Shown here piece after piece: positions 47,700-55,535 of a stretch of DNA of 64,000 bases (its first letter is position 1; each line of letters begins with the position of its first letter). The notes under the pieces are model-generated. The model had not been told where the DNA came from and did no database searches. It saw only the letters and a list, made by a program, of their open reading frames with translations. The stretch covers positions 93,933 to 157,932 of the forward strand of contig NZ_QPJQ01000007.1 of NCBI RefSeq assembly GCF_003337275.1. The letters are read 5' to 3'. This DNA is from Marinomonas foliarum (lineage in GTDB: Bacteria; Pseudomonadota; Gammaproteobacteria; Pseudomonadales; Marinomonadaceae). The position numbers and the translations under genes are program-made.

Positions 47700-48340
47700 A
47701 GTTTGCGACCAAACCAAACAACACGACCAATGATTTTTAGGCGCTCCAGGTCATGCTTTGAAATTTCTATGCTTAAGTGGTTTTTGTTGTCACTGGTTAC
47801 CGCTACACGGCCATCAAGTAACTTTTGTACACGTTTTACAAATAGCTCGCCTTCAAAATTAATAACGTAAATACCGCCCTCGCTTCCTACTATGTTTTTT
47901 TCACGATCAATTAGTAAAGAATCCCCGCTATTAATGGTCGGCTCCATGCTGTCACCTTTGGCGTAAATACCTATAAGGTCTTTGCTTGATATGCCTTCAC
48001 GTTTTAACCATTCACGGCTTAAGCTTAAATGCTGTTCTATCGGCTCAGCTTCTACCAGTGCCCCACCGCCCGCGCTGGCCTGTATTGCGTAATGTGGAAT
48101 TGTTAATTGTTGCGCCGTGCTTCCTGTTTCCATTTTGTCGCCCTTCCCTGTTAGCAACCATTCTAAAGAAATCCCTTTTTCTAATGCGGTCATACATACC
48201 TCTTTGTAAGGTATTACGTCCCTGTTTTTCCAATGGAAAACGCCCGTTTTGCTCAATCCGAAAATTTCAGAAAGCTGTTTGTCTGTTGTCGCATTATGAA
48301 TACTTTTCAATCTGCCTATAACTTCAATCGAATTATTCAT
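47696..48340 (-). CDS. CI-type repressor with S24 (LexA-like) autocleavage domain
   Basis: 214 residues. HTH of the phage CI type lies at about 5-65 (LSEIFGLSKTGVFHWKNRD). The C-terminal S24 peptidase domain has catalytic Ser131 (GDSMEP) and Lys169 (LFVKRV), and an Ala-Gly scissile pair in QASAGG (90-91). This predicts RecA-stimulated self-cleavage and SOS induction. It maintains lysogeny and is transcribed with int. Operator repeats lie in the region just upstream. Confidence 0.93.
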   Translation of the reverse strand: MNNSIEVIGRLKSIHNATTDKQLSEIFGLSKTGVFHWKNRDVIPYKEVCMTALEKGISLEWLLTGKGDKMETGSTAQQLTIPHYAIQASAGGGALVEAEPIEQHLSLSREWLKREGISSKDLIGIYAKGDSMEPTINSGDSLLIDREKNIVGSEGGIYVINFEGELFVKRVQKLLDGRVAVTSDNKNHLSIEISKHDLERLKIIGRVVWFGRKL

Positions 48341-48473
48341 TTAAAAAACCCTCAAATTCTAATTATGTAATTTACACGCTCTAATTTTTTATCTAGCATT
48401 ACCATAATCCACCAAATTAGAGACAAACGACTCTAAAAAGGTAATAAAAAACACTATTTTGGAGCATACCGCG
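48341..48473. promoter_or_regulatory. Divergent operator/promoter region of the provirus
   Basis: Inverted 9-mers CTCTAATTT (48379-48387) and AAATTAGAG (48414-48422) lie 26 bp apart; weaker copies (TTCTAATTA near 48357 and ACTCTAAAA near 48430) flank them. These are likely CI operators controlling the leftward cI-int and rightward early transcripts. Confidence 0.6.
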
Positions 48474-48707
48474 ATGGACGAAGAAACAAAAGACCAACAA
48501 ACACCCGCATTTGTACAAGTTGTGCAGGCTTTGCCCCCTTACATGGCCCCTAAGGAATGGGCGCGTTTAGTGGGTAAAACTGAGGCGGCTATAAAACAGG
48601 ATTTGAGAATGGGAACAGTAGCCCGCTATCAGCCGGTAGCAAATGGCCGTGTTTATGTGAACGTCATCAAAGAAATTGAGCGCGCCGAAAATGCGCCGGA
48701 TTATTAA
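48474..48707 (+). CDS. Small HTH protein, likely Cro- or excisionase-like regulator
   Basis: 77 residues. The core YMAPKEWARLVGKTEAAIKQ is a helix-turn-helix of the MerR/excisionase type, followed by a short wing (GRVYVNV). It is the first gene rightward of the operator, where phages keep cro or xis genes. I use the ATG at 48474 with GGAG upstream. The precise role is open. Confidence 0.7.
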   Translation: MDEETKDQQTPAFVQVVQALPPYMAPKEWARLVGKTEAAIKQDLRMGTVARYQPVANGRVYVNVIKEIERAENAPDY

Positions 48708-48709
48708 TT

Positions 48710-48793
48710 ATGAATATTTATGATTTGGGAGCGTTCACACTTTTGATTGGCTGTTTGGTTTTTCTTGGTTTTGGGGGTTCGTCGTGGGTTTAG
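48710..48793 (+). CDS. 27-residue single-span membrane peptide
   Basis: MNIYDLGAFTLLIGCLVFLG followed by a short tail. Two bases after the HTH stop and overlapping the zinc-ribbon gene start. Typical of the tiny membrane proteins seen elsewhere in this element. No family recognised. Confidence 0.45.
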   Translation: MNIYDLGAFTLLIGCLVFLGFGGSSWV

Positions 48794-48948
48794 GTGAAGA
48801 CATTACTCATGCCTGCATTAATTGCGGTTGGAGCGGTGAAGCTGACGAAACCTTGTTTTTAGACGGCTGGGAAGCTTGCCCAGAGTGCAAGGAATACGAC
48901 TATTTATTTTCGGGAAGTGAATTAGACGAGCAAGGGCTTAGGGGGTGA
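48784..48948 (+). CDS. Small zinc-ribbon protein
   Basis: 54 residues from a GTG. Two CxxC pairs (ACINCGW and ACPECKE) form a probable zinc ribbon. The acidic tail SGSELDEQG follows. It ends 4 bases before the PAPS-reductase-like gene. It resembles phage Com-like or transcription-related zinc ribbons, but function is unknown. Confidence 0.6.
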   Translation: MGLGEDITHACINCGWSGEADETLFLDGWEACPECKEYDYLFSGSELDEQGLRG

Positions 48949-48952
48949 TGTT

Positions 48953-49906
48953 TTGAAAACTGCAAATATTATTAATGTGTCAGGCGGTAAAGATTCAACT
49001 GCAACATTACTTCTGGCTATTGAGCGTAACACAAAAAACATTACTCCAGTGTTTGCTGATACAGGAAATGAGCACGAGCAAACCTATCAATACCTTGATT
49101 ATTTAGAACAACGGCTTGGCCTAGAGATAGAGCGTGTTAAGGCAGATTTTTCTAAGCAGATCGCCAGAAAGCGCGATTTGACAATGGCTAAATGGAGAGA
49201 GGAAAAGATTGATGAAAGCATTATTGAGCGTGCGATTTCTGTTTTAGAGCCAACTGGAAACCCATTTTTAGATTTGTGTCTGTGGAAGGGGCGGTTTCCA
49301 TCAATGAAGGCGAGGTTCTGCACAGAGGAATTGAAGGTTTTACCTATCAATCAATTTATTGAGCCAATGTTAAAGGAGTATAGAGCTATTTATTCTTGGC
49401 AGGGGGTTAGGGCTGACGAGTCGCCAAGCCGAGCGAAGTTACCAGAAATAGAAGTGGAATTTGGTGATATTGAAGAAGGGAAAGGTCTTTTTAATTATCG
49501 GCCTATTTTGTCTTGGTCTGCTACTGAGGTTTTTGAGTTCCATAGAAAGCATGGGGTTGAGTGGAACCCATTGTACGAGCAAGGCATGGGGCGTGTTGGT
49601 TGTATGCCTTGTGTTAACTGCAATAAAACCGAGCTTAGAAAAATAGCACGTCAATTTCCTGATGTTATTGAGCGTTTAAGAGAGTGGGAGGAGATTATAT
49701 CTATCGCTTCAAAGCGTCAATCATCAACGTTCTTTCCTGCTGTGACTGATGCAATGGTGAAGGGTGATGACCGTATTTTCTATAAGACTCACGGAATAGA
49801 CAGAATCGCTGAATGGGCGTTGACCGCACGTGGAGGCCGTCAATTTGACTTGTTGGGAGATGATGAGGGCTCTGTTTGCCATTCTGTTTATGGGTTGTGC
49901 GAATGA
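48953..49906 (+). CDS. PAPS reductase-family (adenine nucleotide alpha-hydrolase) protein
   Basis: 317 residues from a TTG start (no in-frame ATG nearby; GGGGGTGATG upstream can act as ribosome site). The PP-loop is VSGGKDSTATLLL at about 9-21. Later motifs are WQGVRADESPSRA and a Cys-rich CMPCVNCNKTELRK. The family includes sulfonucleotide reductases and DndC/phage proteins. The extra cysteines suggest a metal or Fe-S site, not a sulfate assimilation enzyme. A role in DNA or nucleotide modification or host takeover is possible but not shown. Confidence 0.85.
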   Translation: MKTANIINVSGGKDSTATLLLAIERNTKNITPVFADTGNEHEQTYQYLDYLEQRLGLEIERVKADFSKQIARKRDLTMAKWREEKIDESIIERAISVLEPTGNPFLDLCLWKGRFPSMKARFCTEELKVLPINQFIEPMLKEYRAIYSWQGVRADESPSRAKLPEIEVEFGDIEEGKGLFNYRPILSWSATEVFEFHRKHGVEWNPLYEQGMGRVGCMPCVNCNKTELRKIARQFPDVIERLREWEEIISIASKRQSSTFFPAVTDAMVKGDDRIFYKTHGIDRIAEWALTARGGRQFDLLGDDEGSVCHSVYGLCE

Positions 49907-50028
49907 CCGCCATAGAAGAACAGCGCAAACAATTAACCGCGTTTTTAACTACATGCCCGCCCCGACAAATTACGGCGGCTTTGTGGCGTTCTTATCTCGA
50001 AATGAAAAAACAGGAAATGGATAGATGA
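49903..50028 (+). CDS. 41-residue protein of unknown function
   Basis: Overlaps the previous stop (ATGA) and the next start (ATGA), so it is embedded in a translationally coupled series. Soluble, helical, with one cysteine. Family not recognised. Confidence 0.5.
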   Translation: MTAIEEQRKQLTAFLTTCPPRQITAALWRSYLEMKKQEMDR

Positions 50029-50324
50029 CTAACCAAGAAAACGAAAAACGCTTTTTTAACATGCTAAGCGCGGCGCCAGAATTAAAACAGTATTGGGACG
50101 AAGCCGAGGGCGTAGCAAAAATTAAGTCTATCCAGATCGCCATAGATCGAAACAGCAAAGGAAGCGCCGCGCTTTTAAACTTTTTTGGTTCGGTATGGTT
50201 CGGCAATTCGGAAATGTTCAAATTTGACTTTATTAAAGCGGTTAAATCTATGGAAGGTCGAGACCGTAAGATTTTGCGCCGCTGGTTGGCTGATCCGTTC
50301 TTTTGTGACGAGTGGGCAAAGTAA
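50025..50324 (+). CDS. 99-residue early protein of unknown function
   Basis: Soluble, charged, helical. Overlaps its neighbours on both sides by 4 and 1 bases (ATGA; TAATG). The C terminus LRRWLADPFFCDEWAK is similar in words to a segment early in Rep (DRLFFCDEWITD), so a Rep partner or duplicated interaction motif is conceivable. No known family. Confidence 0.6.
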   Translation: MTNQENEKRFFNMLSAAPELKQYWDEAEGVAKIKSIQIAIDRNSKGSAALLNFFGSVWFGNSEMFKFDFIKAVKSMEGRDRKILRRWLADPFFCDEWAK

Positions 50325-52057
50325 TGAATCAACCAACAAAAGAATGCATAAAATGGCGCAGTGAACTGTTAGACGGTTTAAGCCCTCAAGACGTGGGGTA
50401 TTTAACCGCGCGTCTTGACGAGTTGGACCGCGCAAAGGGTTATGTTGAATCTAATTCATGGCTTAGAGGTGCGATTAAGAATGTTGAGTTGATCAGCCGC
50501 TTAAGTGTTACTGGGATGCGTGAAACAGTTTTAAAAGAGGCTGAGAGAAGACAGAAACGTGAAGGCCAAGCGGTGGCCTATGCTTGGGTGCGTTCGGTGG
50601 TTGATCGGTTGTTTTTTTGTGACGAATGGATAACAGACTTAACGGGCGACAAGTTGGCAAACTGGGCCAATGAAAAAAGCCGCCGTTTTGAAATGTCATC
50701 AAAAGGGCTTCAAGCACGTAAAGGGTTAACGGTTTTCGATTATGTGAAGAAAGAAGCTGAAGCAGTAAATGCTAACTTCAATCAATGGGACGATGCCGAG
50801 AAAGTGGAAGCCTTAATGTTGCGCATGTGTACGCCCGAATGGTGGGCTCGCCAAGCTAAGCGACATTATAGAGCTGTTGAAAATATACGCCGCGAATGTG
50901 GGCAAGTGTGCAATCAACAATCCCCCTATGTTTCCCGCTGGGGAATCAATCGCTATCGGAAACAACGCCAAGCAAACCGCGCTTTTTTAGAAAGCTGGGA
51001 AGCCATAAACCAGCATGAACAAAGCTTTCTATTGTCGGAATTGGCAGATAAAAGCATTTCAAACCCTATACATAATAAAGCTGAGTTAAGTGTAAGAATC
51101 AGGGGCTTGCAATATTTGGCGGTACAAAGCGGCCACGAAGCGAGATTCATAACGATTACATGCCCTTCTAAATATCACCCTGTCCATAAAGATACTGGGT
51201 TTCGCAATAGAAAATTCTATGCGTTCGGTTGCCCTTCTCCCCGCGAGGCTCAGCAATACTTAAATAAACAATGGGCAAAGATACGCGCCGCCTATGATCG
51301 AGAAGGCATCAAGTTCTATGGGATTAGAACAGTGGAACCACATCATGACGGCACGCCTCACTGGCATTTGATCCTATTTGTAGCCAAGAACCAAAGCGCG
51401 AGACTTTTAGAAATAGCGGAAGAATACGCTTTAGAAGTAGACGGCCATGAGCAAGGCGCAGACAAAAGCCGCTTTGATGAAATATTACTTGACCCAGAAA
51501 AAGGCGGCGCGGTGGCGTATGTGGCGAAATACATAGCGAAAAACATTGATGGCAAAGACGCAAATGGAAAACCGCTAGAAATACTGGACGAAGAAACAGG
51601 CCGCACGTTTGTAGACAGTGCTGAGCGGGTACAAGCGTGGAAGGCTCGCCACGGCATAAGACAATTTCAATTTTTGGGCGCTTCATCGGTCACGGTGTGG
51701 CGTGAAATCCGCCGCCTAAAAGATTCAATCCCGAAAGCTTTTTCTGAGATTTACACGGCGGCGGTTGCCAATGATTGGAAGCGTTTTAGTGAGTTGATGG
51801 GATCGGGTAAAGGTCAGGCTTTAAGGCCGTTTTACGAGCAAGGGGAAAATAATCAATTTGGAGAGCCTACGATGAAAATTAAAGGGCTTTGGAATGTTTT
51901 TGCGGAATATGTGCCCACACGCTTGTTTGAGTGGACTATTCAGCGCGTAGGGGCTGGGGCTTTGTCTTTAGGAGCGGCGGAGCCGTTCCCTAGAAATCGT
52001 GTCAATAACTGTACGGGGGGCGTAGCTCCCCCATACCAAGTGCCAATTTATCAATAA
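50324..52057 (+). CDS. Rolling-circle replication initiator (phage gpA/PM2 P12-like)
   Basis: 577 residues. The three HUH motifs are in order: motif I ITITCPSKYHPV (about 276), motif II EPHHDGTPHWH (about 336) and motif III AYVAKYIAKN (about 397), which has two tyrosines four residues apart as in phiX174 and P2 gpA (superfamily I Rep). It nicks one strand at the origin and drives rolling-circle replication. PM2 and related tailless phages use such a protein, whereas tailed phages of this size rarely do. Start ATG overlaps the previous stop (TAATG). Confidence 0.92.
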   Translation: MNQPTKECIKWRSELLDGLSPQDVGYLTARLDELDRAKGYVESNSWLRGAIKNVELISRLSVTGMRETVLKEAERRQKREGQAVAYAWVRSVVDRLFFCDEWITDLTGDKLANWANEKSRRFEMSSKGLQARKGLTVFDYVKKEAEAVNANFNQWDDAEKVEALMLRMCTPEWWARQAKRHYRAVENIRRECGQVCNQQSPYVSRWGINRYRKQRQANRAFLESWEAINQHEQSFLLSELADKSISNPIHNKAELSVRIRGLQYLAVQSGHEARFITITCPSKYHPVHKDTGFRNRKFYAFGCPSPREAQQYLNKQWAKIRAAYDREGIKFYGIRTVEPHHDGTPHWHLILFVAKNQSARLLEIAEEYALEVDGHEQGADKSRFDEILLDPEKGGAVAYVAKYIAKNIDGKDANGKPLEILDEETGRTFVDSAERVQAWKARHGIRQFQFLGASSVTVWREIRRLKDSIPKAFSEIYTAAVANDWKRFSELMGSGKGQALRPFYEQGENNQFGEPTMKIKGLWNVFAEYVPTRLFEWTIQRVGAGALSLGAAEPFPRNRVNNCTGGVAPPYQVPIYQ

Positions 52058-52071
52058 AAGGAGCGGTCAAA

Positions 52072-52290
52072 ATGGAAAACCAAGAATTAAAAGCGTTACT
52101 TGCAAAACGGAAAACGGCGCAAGCCAAGCTAAAAGGAGAATTTGCGGGCTTAAAGAACATTAGCCCAATGGCGATTATGACGGGCGGTTTTAAATCGCTT
52201 GAAGGCGTGGCGGCGCAATTCGAAAGCGTGGCGTTTTTGAATGATGCCGTAATCAATGAACTAGCAGAGAGGGCTTTAAAGAATGGCTGA
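52072..52290 (+). CDS. 72-residue protein of unknown function
   Basis: Soluble, lysine-rich N-terminal helix (ALLAKRKTAQAKLKGEFAGL) and a hydrophobic middle. Good ribosome site AAAGGAG. It overlaps the next gene by 8 bases. No family recognised. Confidence 0.6.
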   Translation: MENQELKALLAKRKTAQAKLKGEFAGLKNISPMAIMTGGFKSLEGVAAQFESVAFLNDAVINELAERALKNG

Positions 52291-52696
52291 GTCAGTGGGG
52301 TTTATTCAATGCGATTTTAAGCACTGTGAAGAAATCGTCGAAGTTAAAAAAGCGGGTGGCCGACGTGGGACGCTATACACGATCTGCCCGAGCTGTGGAA
52401 CGAATCAAGGCACCGGTACGAACCGCCAAACATGGTTAAACGCTAACCTAAAGGCCAGCCGTGAAGAAGTGGAAAATTCACGGCCAGAAGTGACCGAAGA
52501 AAAAGCCGCTGAGCCTAATAAAACCGAGGTTTCAAGCGAACAAGAACAGGCCGAAGAAGTGGCCGAGGTGAAACCAGAAATTAAACCTAAAAGGCTTGAA
52601 GCCGCCCCACCCGCTTTGCTGGGTATCATGGCGCTTTTGGTAACCGTAGTTAGTGCATTTTTAGCAACCAAAAAATCAAAGGAAAAAACAGTATGA
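52283..52696 (+). CDS. Zinc-ribbon protein with C-terminal membrane anchor
   Basis: 137 residues. The N-terminal part has CDFKHC and CPSCGT pairs that can bind zinc, the centre (about 60-105) is highly acidic and disordered, and the C terminus is a single membrane span (LLGIMALLVTVVSAFLATKK). The topology suits a virion membrane or assembly protein linking capsid, membrane or DNA. Overlaps the next gene by 4 bases. Confidence 0.65.
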   Translation: MAESVGFIQCDFKHCEEIVEVKKAGGRRGTLYTICPSCGTNQGTGTNRQTWLNANLKASREEVENSRPEVTEEKAAEPNKTEVSSEQEQAEEVAEVKPEIKPKRLEAAPPALLGIMALLVTVVSAFLATKKSKEKTV

Positions 52697-53175
52697 GCGA
52701 TATTAGCCAAGAACTAGAAGCGCCAGAAGTGGCCAACATAACCGAAGATCAAGCCGACTTCCTAAAAGAATTAGAAGCGGAAGAAGCCCAAGCGGATTTT
52801 GACCCAGAAGAAGCCAAGGCCGAAAAACAGGCCGAAGCCGAGCAAGTGCAAATGGACGAACAGGCGGCGCTTTTAACAGCCATGAGTGGGTTAGGCATGA
52901 TTGAATTCAGCTTAAAGCGCGTTATCCATAAAGATTTCGAATTCACGGCAGAAACTAAAGCCTATGCAATCGAAAATCTGGGCCCTGTTTTAGTGAAATA
53001 TGGCGCTTTACTGCCAGGTTGGTTGGCGGCTTATGATGCGGAAATCAAAGCGGCTATGGCCGTTGGTAAATTGGTGTCTGAGGGTGTGAGCACGGCGCAA
53101 ACGCTCAAAGAAAAAGACCAAGCCGAAGCAAAAGCCAGCGCGGAAGAAAAAGCGCGCGTTCGGGTGGCGGCATGA
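52693..53175 (+). CDS. Acidic helical protein of unknown function
   Basis: 160 residues. An acidic, Glu/Ala-rich N terminus (about 1-60), a compact core (about 65-125) and a charged C-terminal helix. Immediately before the packaging ATPase and overlapping it by 4 bases. May be a scaffolding or accessory packaging factor; inference from place only. Confidence 0.6.
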   Translation: MSDISQELEAPEVANITEDQADFLKELEAEEAQADFDPEEAKAEKQAEAEQVQMDEQAALLTAMSGLGMIEFSLKRVIHKDFEFTAETKAYAIENLGPVLVKYGALLPGWLAAYDAEIKAAMAVGKLVSEGVSTAQTLKEKDQAEAKASAEEKARVRVAA

Positions 53176-53864
53176 GTTTAAAACCGATCAACAAAAATAA
53201 TGAACTAACTGAGAACCATTGGTTGATCGTTGGATCGTCTGGTTCGGGAAAAACAACAGCGGTTAAGCAATTGGGAATCGTGGGGGCTACTGATCAAGTG
53301 GCCCTGTTTGACCCATACCAAGATTATGACGATTTGTGTGGGCGGGAGGTTCGCCGTTATGAATCCCTAGCAAAATTTGCGCGGGCATTATTTGCTGGGA
53401 GAGCGGCCAAGAAAGCCCAAGGGTTTAAAATCGCGTTTAGTCCAGTGGACGGCGCAACGCCTAAAAATTTGGAAGCTTTTTCAAAGATTGTTTGGGGTGC
53501 TGGGAATGGTCACCATAAAAAGCCGCTTAAGGTGGTAATGGAAGAACTCGCCAAGTGTGTGACAACCAGCGGCAAAGCGACTGGAGCATTTGGGGAAATA
53601 TTAACAGGTGGCCGGAAGTTTGGATTAGAGGCGATTTGTATTTTTCAGCGCGGGCAAGAAGTACCCAAAACGATTGTGGGCAATTGCGCTAATAAATGGG
53701 TGGGCCGCCAGCAAAGATTAAATGATGCCGTTTATTTGTCGAAAGAATTGGATTTTCCAGAGCAAGCGATTAAAACCTTGCCACGGTATCACTATTTAAT
53801 AAAAACCAATGATCATGATATAGGTGAATTTGACCAAGGAAAACTACGCAAACTTAAGTCATGA
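53172..53864 (+). CDS. Packaging ATPase (FtsK/HerA superfamily, PM2 P9-like)
   Basis: 230 residues. Walker A VGSSGSGKTTAV (about 20-31); Walker B LKVVMEELAKC (about 116-126); a downstream polar motif with Gln (CIFQRGQEV). The size and single domain match the genome-packaging ATPases of membrane-containing double jelly-roll viruses, not a terminase. Followed by a terminator, which closes the replication/packaging block. Confidence 0.85.
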   Translation: MSLKPINKNNELTENHWLIVGSSGSGKTTAVKQLGIVGATDQVALFDPYQDYDDLCGREVRRYESLAKFARALFAGRAAKKAQGFKIAFSPVDGATPKNLEAFSKIVWGAGNGHHKKPLKVVMEELAKCVTTSGKATGAFGEILTGGRKFGLEAICIFQRGQEVPKTIVGNCANKWVGRQQRLNDAVYLSKELDFPEQAIKTLPRYHYLIKTNDHDIGEFDQGKLRKLKS

Positions 53865-53885
53865 ACCGTAAAGGAAGTGTAAATA

Positions 53886-53922
53886 AAAGGCCGTTTTAAC
53901 CTAAAGGTTAAGCGGCTTTTTT
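53886..53922 (+). terminator. Terminator between ATPase and capsid blocks
   Basis: Stem GCCG-TTTTAACC / GGTTAAG-CGGC with an internal mismatch, then a T-run. Confidence 0.75.
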
Positions 53923-53927
53923 GTGTG

Positions 53928-53954
53928 TTGACCTAAACCGAAGCCGTTTAATAG
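53928..53954 (+). promoter_or_regulatory. Candidate promoter of the structural gene block
   Basis: TTGACC followed 15 bp later by TAATAG; the motif CCTAAA recurs around it (53899, 53932, reverse near 53967), a possible late-regulator site. Confidence 0.4.
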
Positions 53955-54003
53955 TTTTGCCGTTGTTAGGTTTAGTTTTTAGTTAATAACAAGGGTAAAA
54001 AAT

Positions 54004-54111
54004 ATGAACGTTAAAAAATATGCACCAATGGCAGTGGTAGCGGTACTGATCGCGGTGGCTGTTGTTTGGTCTTCTAACAATGTTGACGTTGTTGAAGACG
54101 CAATAGGCTAA
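54004..54111 (+). CDS. 35-residue membrane protein
   Basis: One membrane span (MAVVAVLIAVAVVW) with a short acidic tail. Immediately before the capsid gene; the ribosome site AAGGGTAAAAA precedes it. Similar in kind to small virion membrane proteins of PM2. Family not recognised. Confidence 0.6.
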   Translation: MNVKKYAPMAVVAVLIAVAVVWSSNNVDVVEDAIG

Positions 54112-54124
54112 GGGGAAAAAAACA

Positions 54125-54973
54125 ATGCTTTTAGTACCTAAAAAATTAAATGGTTTTAATGGTGTGGGCTGGGGTAGCAAGGCTTCAATGTCTTTACCAG
54201 TTGGCCCGACTTATAACGAGATTCAGTTAATCACTTCGCTGACGGCGGCGCAAATTCGCCAAGTTACTGTGAGTGTGAACGGTGAAACTATCGTACAGGT
54301 AAGCGGTGCACAGCTTGTAATGATGGAAAAGTACAAAAAACATTTTGTACAGGAAGCTGAATTTGAAACCACGGGCGAAGGTGAAAGCGAAGTAACCACA
54401 CTAACTCAAAGCGGTGTGTTTGTTATTCCGTTTACCAATCCAACCGCGAAAAACCAAAACGGCGCATATTTTGGCGGCTTGGTGACATTGCAGGGTGAAA
54501 ACGTAACGTTAGAAGTTGAGATAGATAACGGCTCGGGTTCACTGTCATTAGAAGGCATGGCCTTTCTCGCACCAAGTCAAACACGCCGAATCTTTATGCC
54601 GCGAATTCGTGAGCATATTTTTCAAGCAAACGCGATTGGGTGGAATGATTTTACAACCTTCCCAGCGGGCGCGGCTGTGAATATTCGACGCGCTTACTTC
54701 AAAGGTGAAGTCAATCGTTTGATTGTTGATCGTGATACAACAACGCTTTTCGATGTAACCAAGGAAGTGCAAGCAGTACAGCAAAAGCGTGTAGATCGAG
54801 TACCACAAGATGGCTACTTTGTTTTTGATCCTACTATGTATGGATACGAACAGGCCGACGTGCTGAATACTGGCTATAACTCGGAATTTGTATTCCGTCT
54901 TGATCTAGGCGCGGCGAGTTCTGTGCCGATTCTTGTCGAGTCTGTTTTACAAGTTGGCCCGCTTAACGTCTAA
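54125..54973 (+). CDS. Major capsid protein, double jelly-roll (PM2 P2-like)
   Basis: 282 residues, near the 269 of PM2 P2. The N-terminal pattern matches my memory of the P2 N domain: GSKASMSLPVGPTYNEIQL, then VTVSVNGETIVQVSGAQLV. The chain is all-beta with no signal peptide and no cysteine. A second similar beta unit follows (about 150-282). I expect two jelly rolls and pseudo-hexagonal trimers over an inner membrane. The assignment rests on pattern memory and context, so a structure prediction is the check. Confidence 0.78.
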   Translation: MLLVPKKLNGFNGVGWGSKASMSLPVGPTYNEIQLITSLTAAQIRQVTVSVNGETIVQVSGAQLVMMEKYKKHFVQEAEFETTGEGESEVTTLTQSGVFVIPFTNPTAKNQNGAYFGGLVTLQGENVTLEVEIDNGSGSLSLEGMAFLAPSQTRRIFMPRIREHIFQANAIGWNDFTTFPAGAAVNIRRAYFKGEVNRLIVDRDTTTLFDVTKEVQAVQQKRVDRVPQDGYFVFDPTMYGYEQADVLNTGYNSEFVFRLDLGAASSVPILVESVLQVGPLNV

Positions 54974-54982
54974 GGGGGTTGT

Positions 54983-55303
54983 ATGAGTTTATGGGACGAT
55001 ATTAGTAACGGTGCAAGCTCTATCTACAATTCTGCGGCGGATTCTGTAAGTGATGCCGCGGAGGGGGTATACGGTTTGTTTGATGTAGAGGATAGCGAAA
55101 ACGCGCCGCAAACATACCAACAAACAGCATCGCTTGAACAGTCGGCCACTGGTGAAACAGTCTCACAAATTCCAGATGCTCAAAACAACACAGGGGCGCA
55201 AGTAACAACAACCGCCCAAACAAACTACACGCCGTACTTCATTGGGGGCGGCGTGTTAATTGTTGTTTTGCTGTTTTTGGCTTTAATGATGCGGAGGAAA
55301 TAA
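54983..55303 (+). CDS. Probable virion membrane protein, C-terminal anchor
   Basis: 106 residues. A polar, Ser/Gln/Thr-rich N terminus of about 80 residues ends in NYTPYFIGGGVLIVVLLFLA and a basic MMRRK end. The NYTPYxIG preface to the membrane helix recurs in the 67-residue protein at 55536, so the two are paralogues in their anchors. Confidence 0.65.
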   Translation: MSLWDDISNGASSIYNSAADSVSDAAEGVYGLFDVEDSENAPQTYQQTASLEQSATGETVSQIPDAQNNTGAQVTTTAQTNYTPYFIGGGVLIVVLLFLALMMRRK

Positions 55304-55449
55304 TGCCTATAGTTTTATTGGCTCCCCTTCTATCTGGAGTCGTGGGGTTCGGTGCTGGTTGGTGGGCGGGCGATTCGTTCGGCTGGGTAAAGTGGCTTTT
55401 GATTTTTGCGCTGGCGGTGTTTGGTGCTCACAAGATGGGGGTAATTTAA
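55303..55449 (+). CDS. 48-residue hydrophobic protein
   Basis: Two short membrane segments (PIVLLAPLLSGVVGFGAGWW and WLLIFALAVFGAHK). Starts within the previous stop (TAATG). No family known. Confidence 0.6.
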   Translation: MPIVLLAPLLSGVVGFGAGWWAGDSFGWVKWLLIFALAVFGAHKMGVI

Positions 55450-55451
55450 TA

Positions 55452-55535
55452 ATGACTTTGATTAGCTATTTAATGCGTTCCCTAATTGTGGCGGTGGCTT
55501 CCTTCTTTATCTCTAAAAAATTGGGGGTGGTTTAA
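55452..55535 (+). CDS. 27-residue membrane peptide
   Basis: One short hydrophobic helix (LMRSLIVAVASFFISKK) with basic ends. Tight spacing on both sides supports expression. No family known. Confidence 0.5.
   Translation: MTLISYLMRSLIVAVASFFISKKLGVV

Noticed and set aside
48953..49906. Dnd-type phosphorothioation system
   Set aside because: Only one DndC-like gene is present; no DndB, D or E partners lie nearby.
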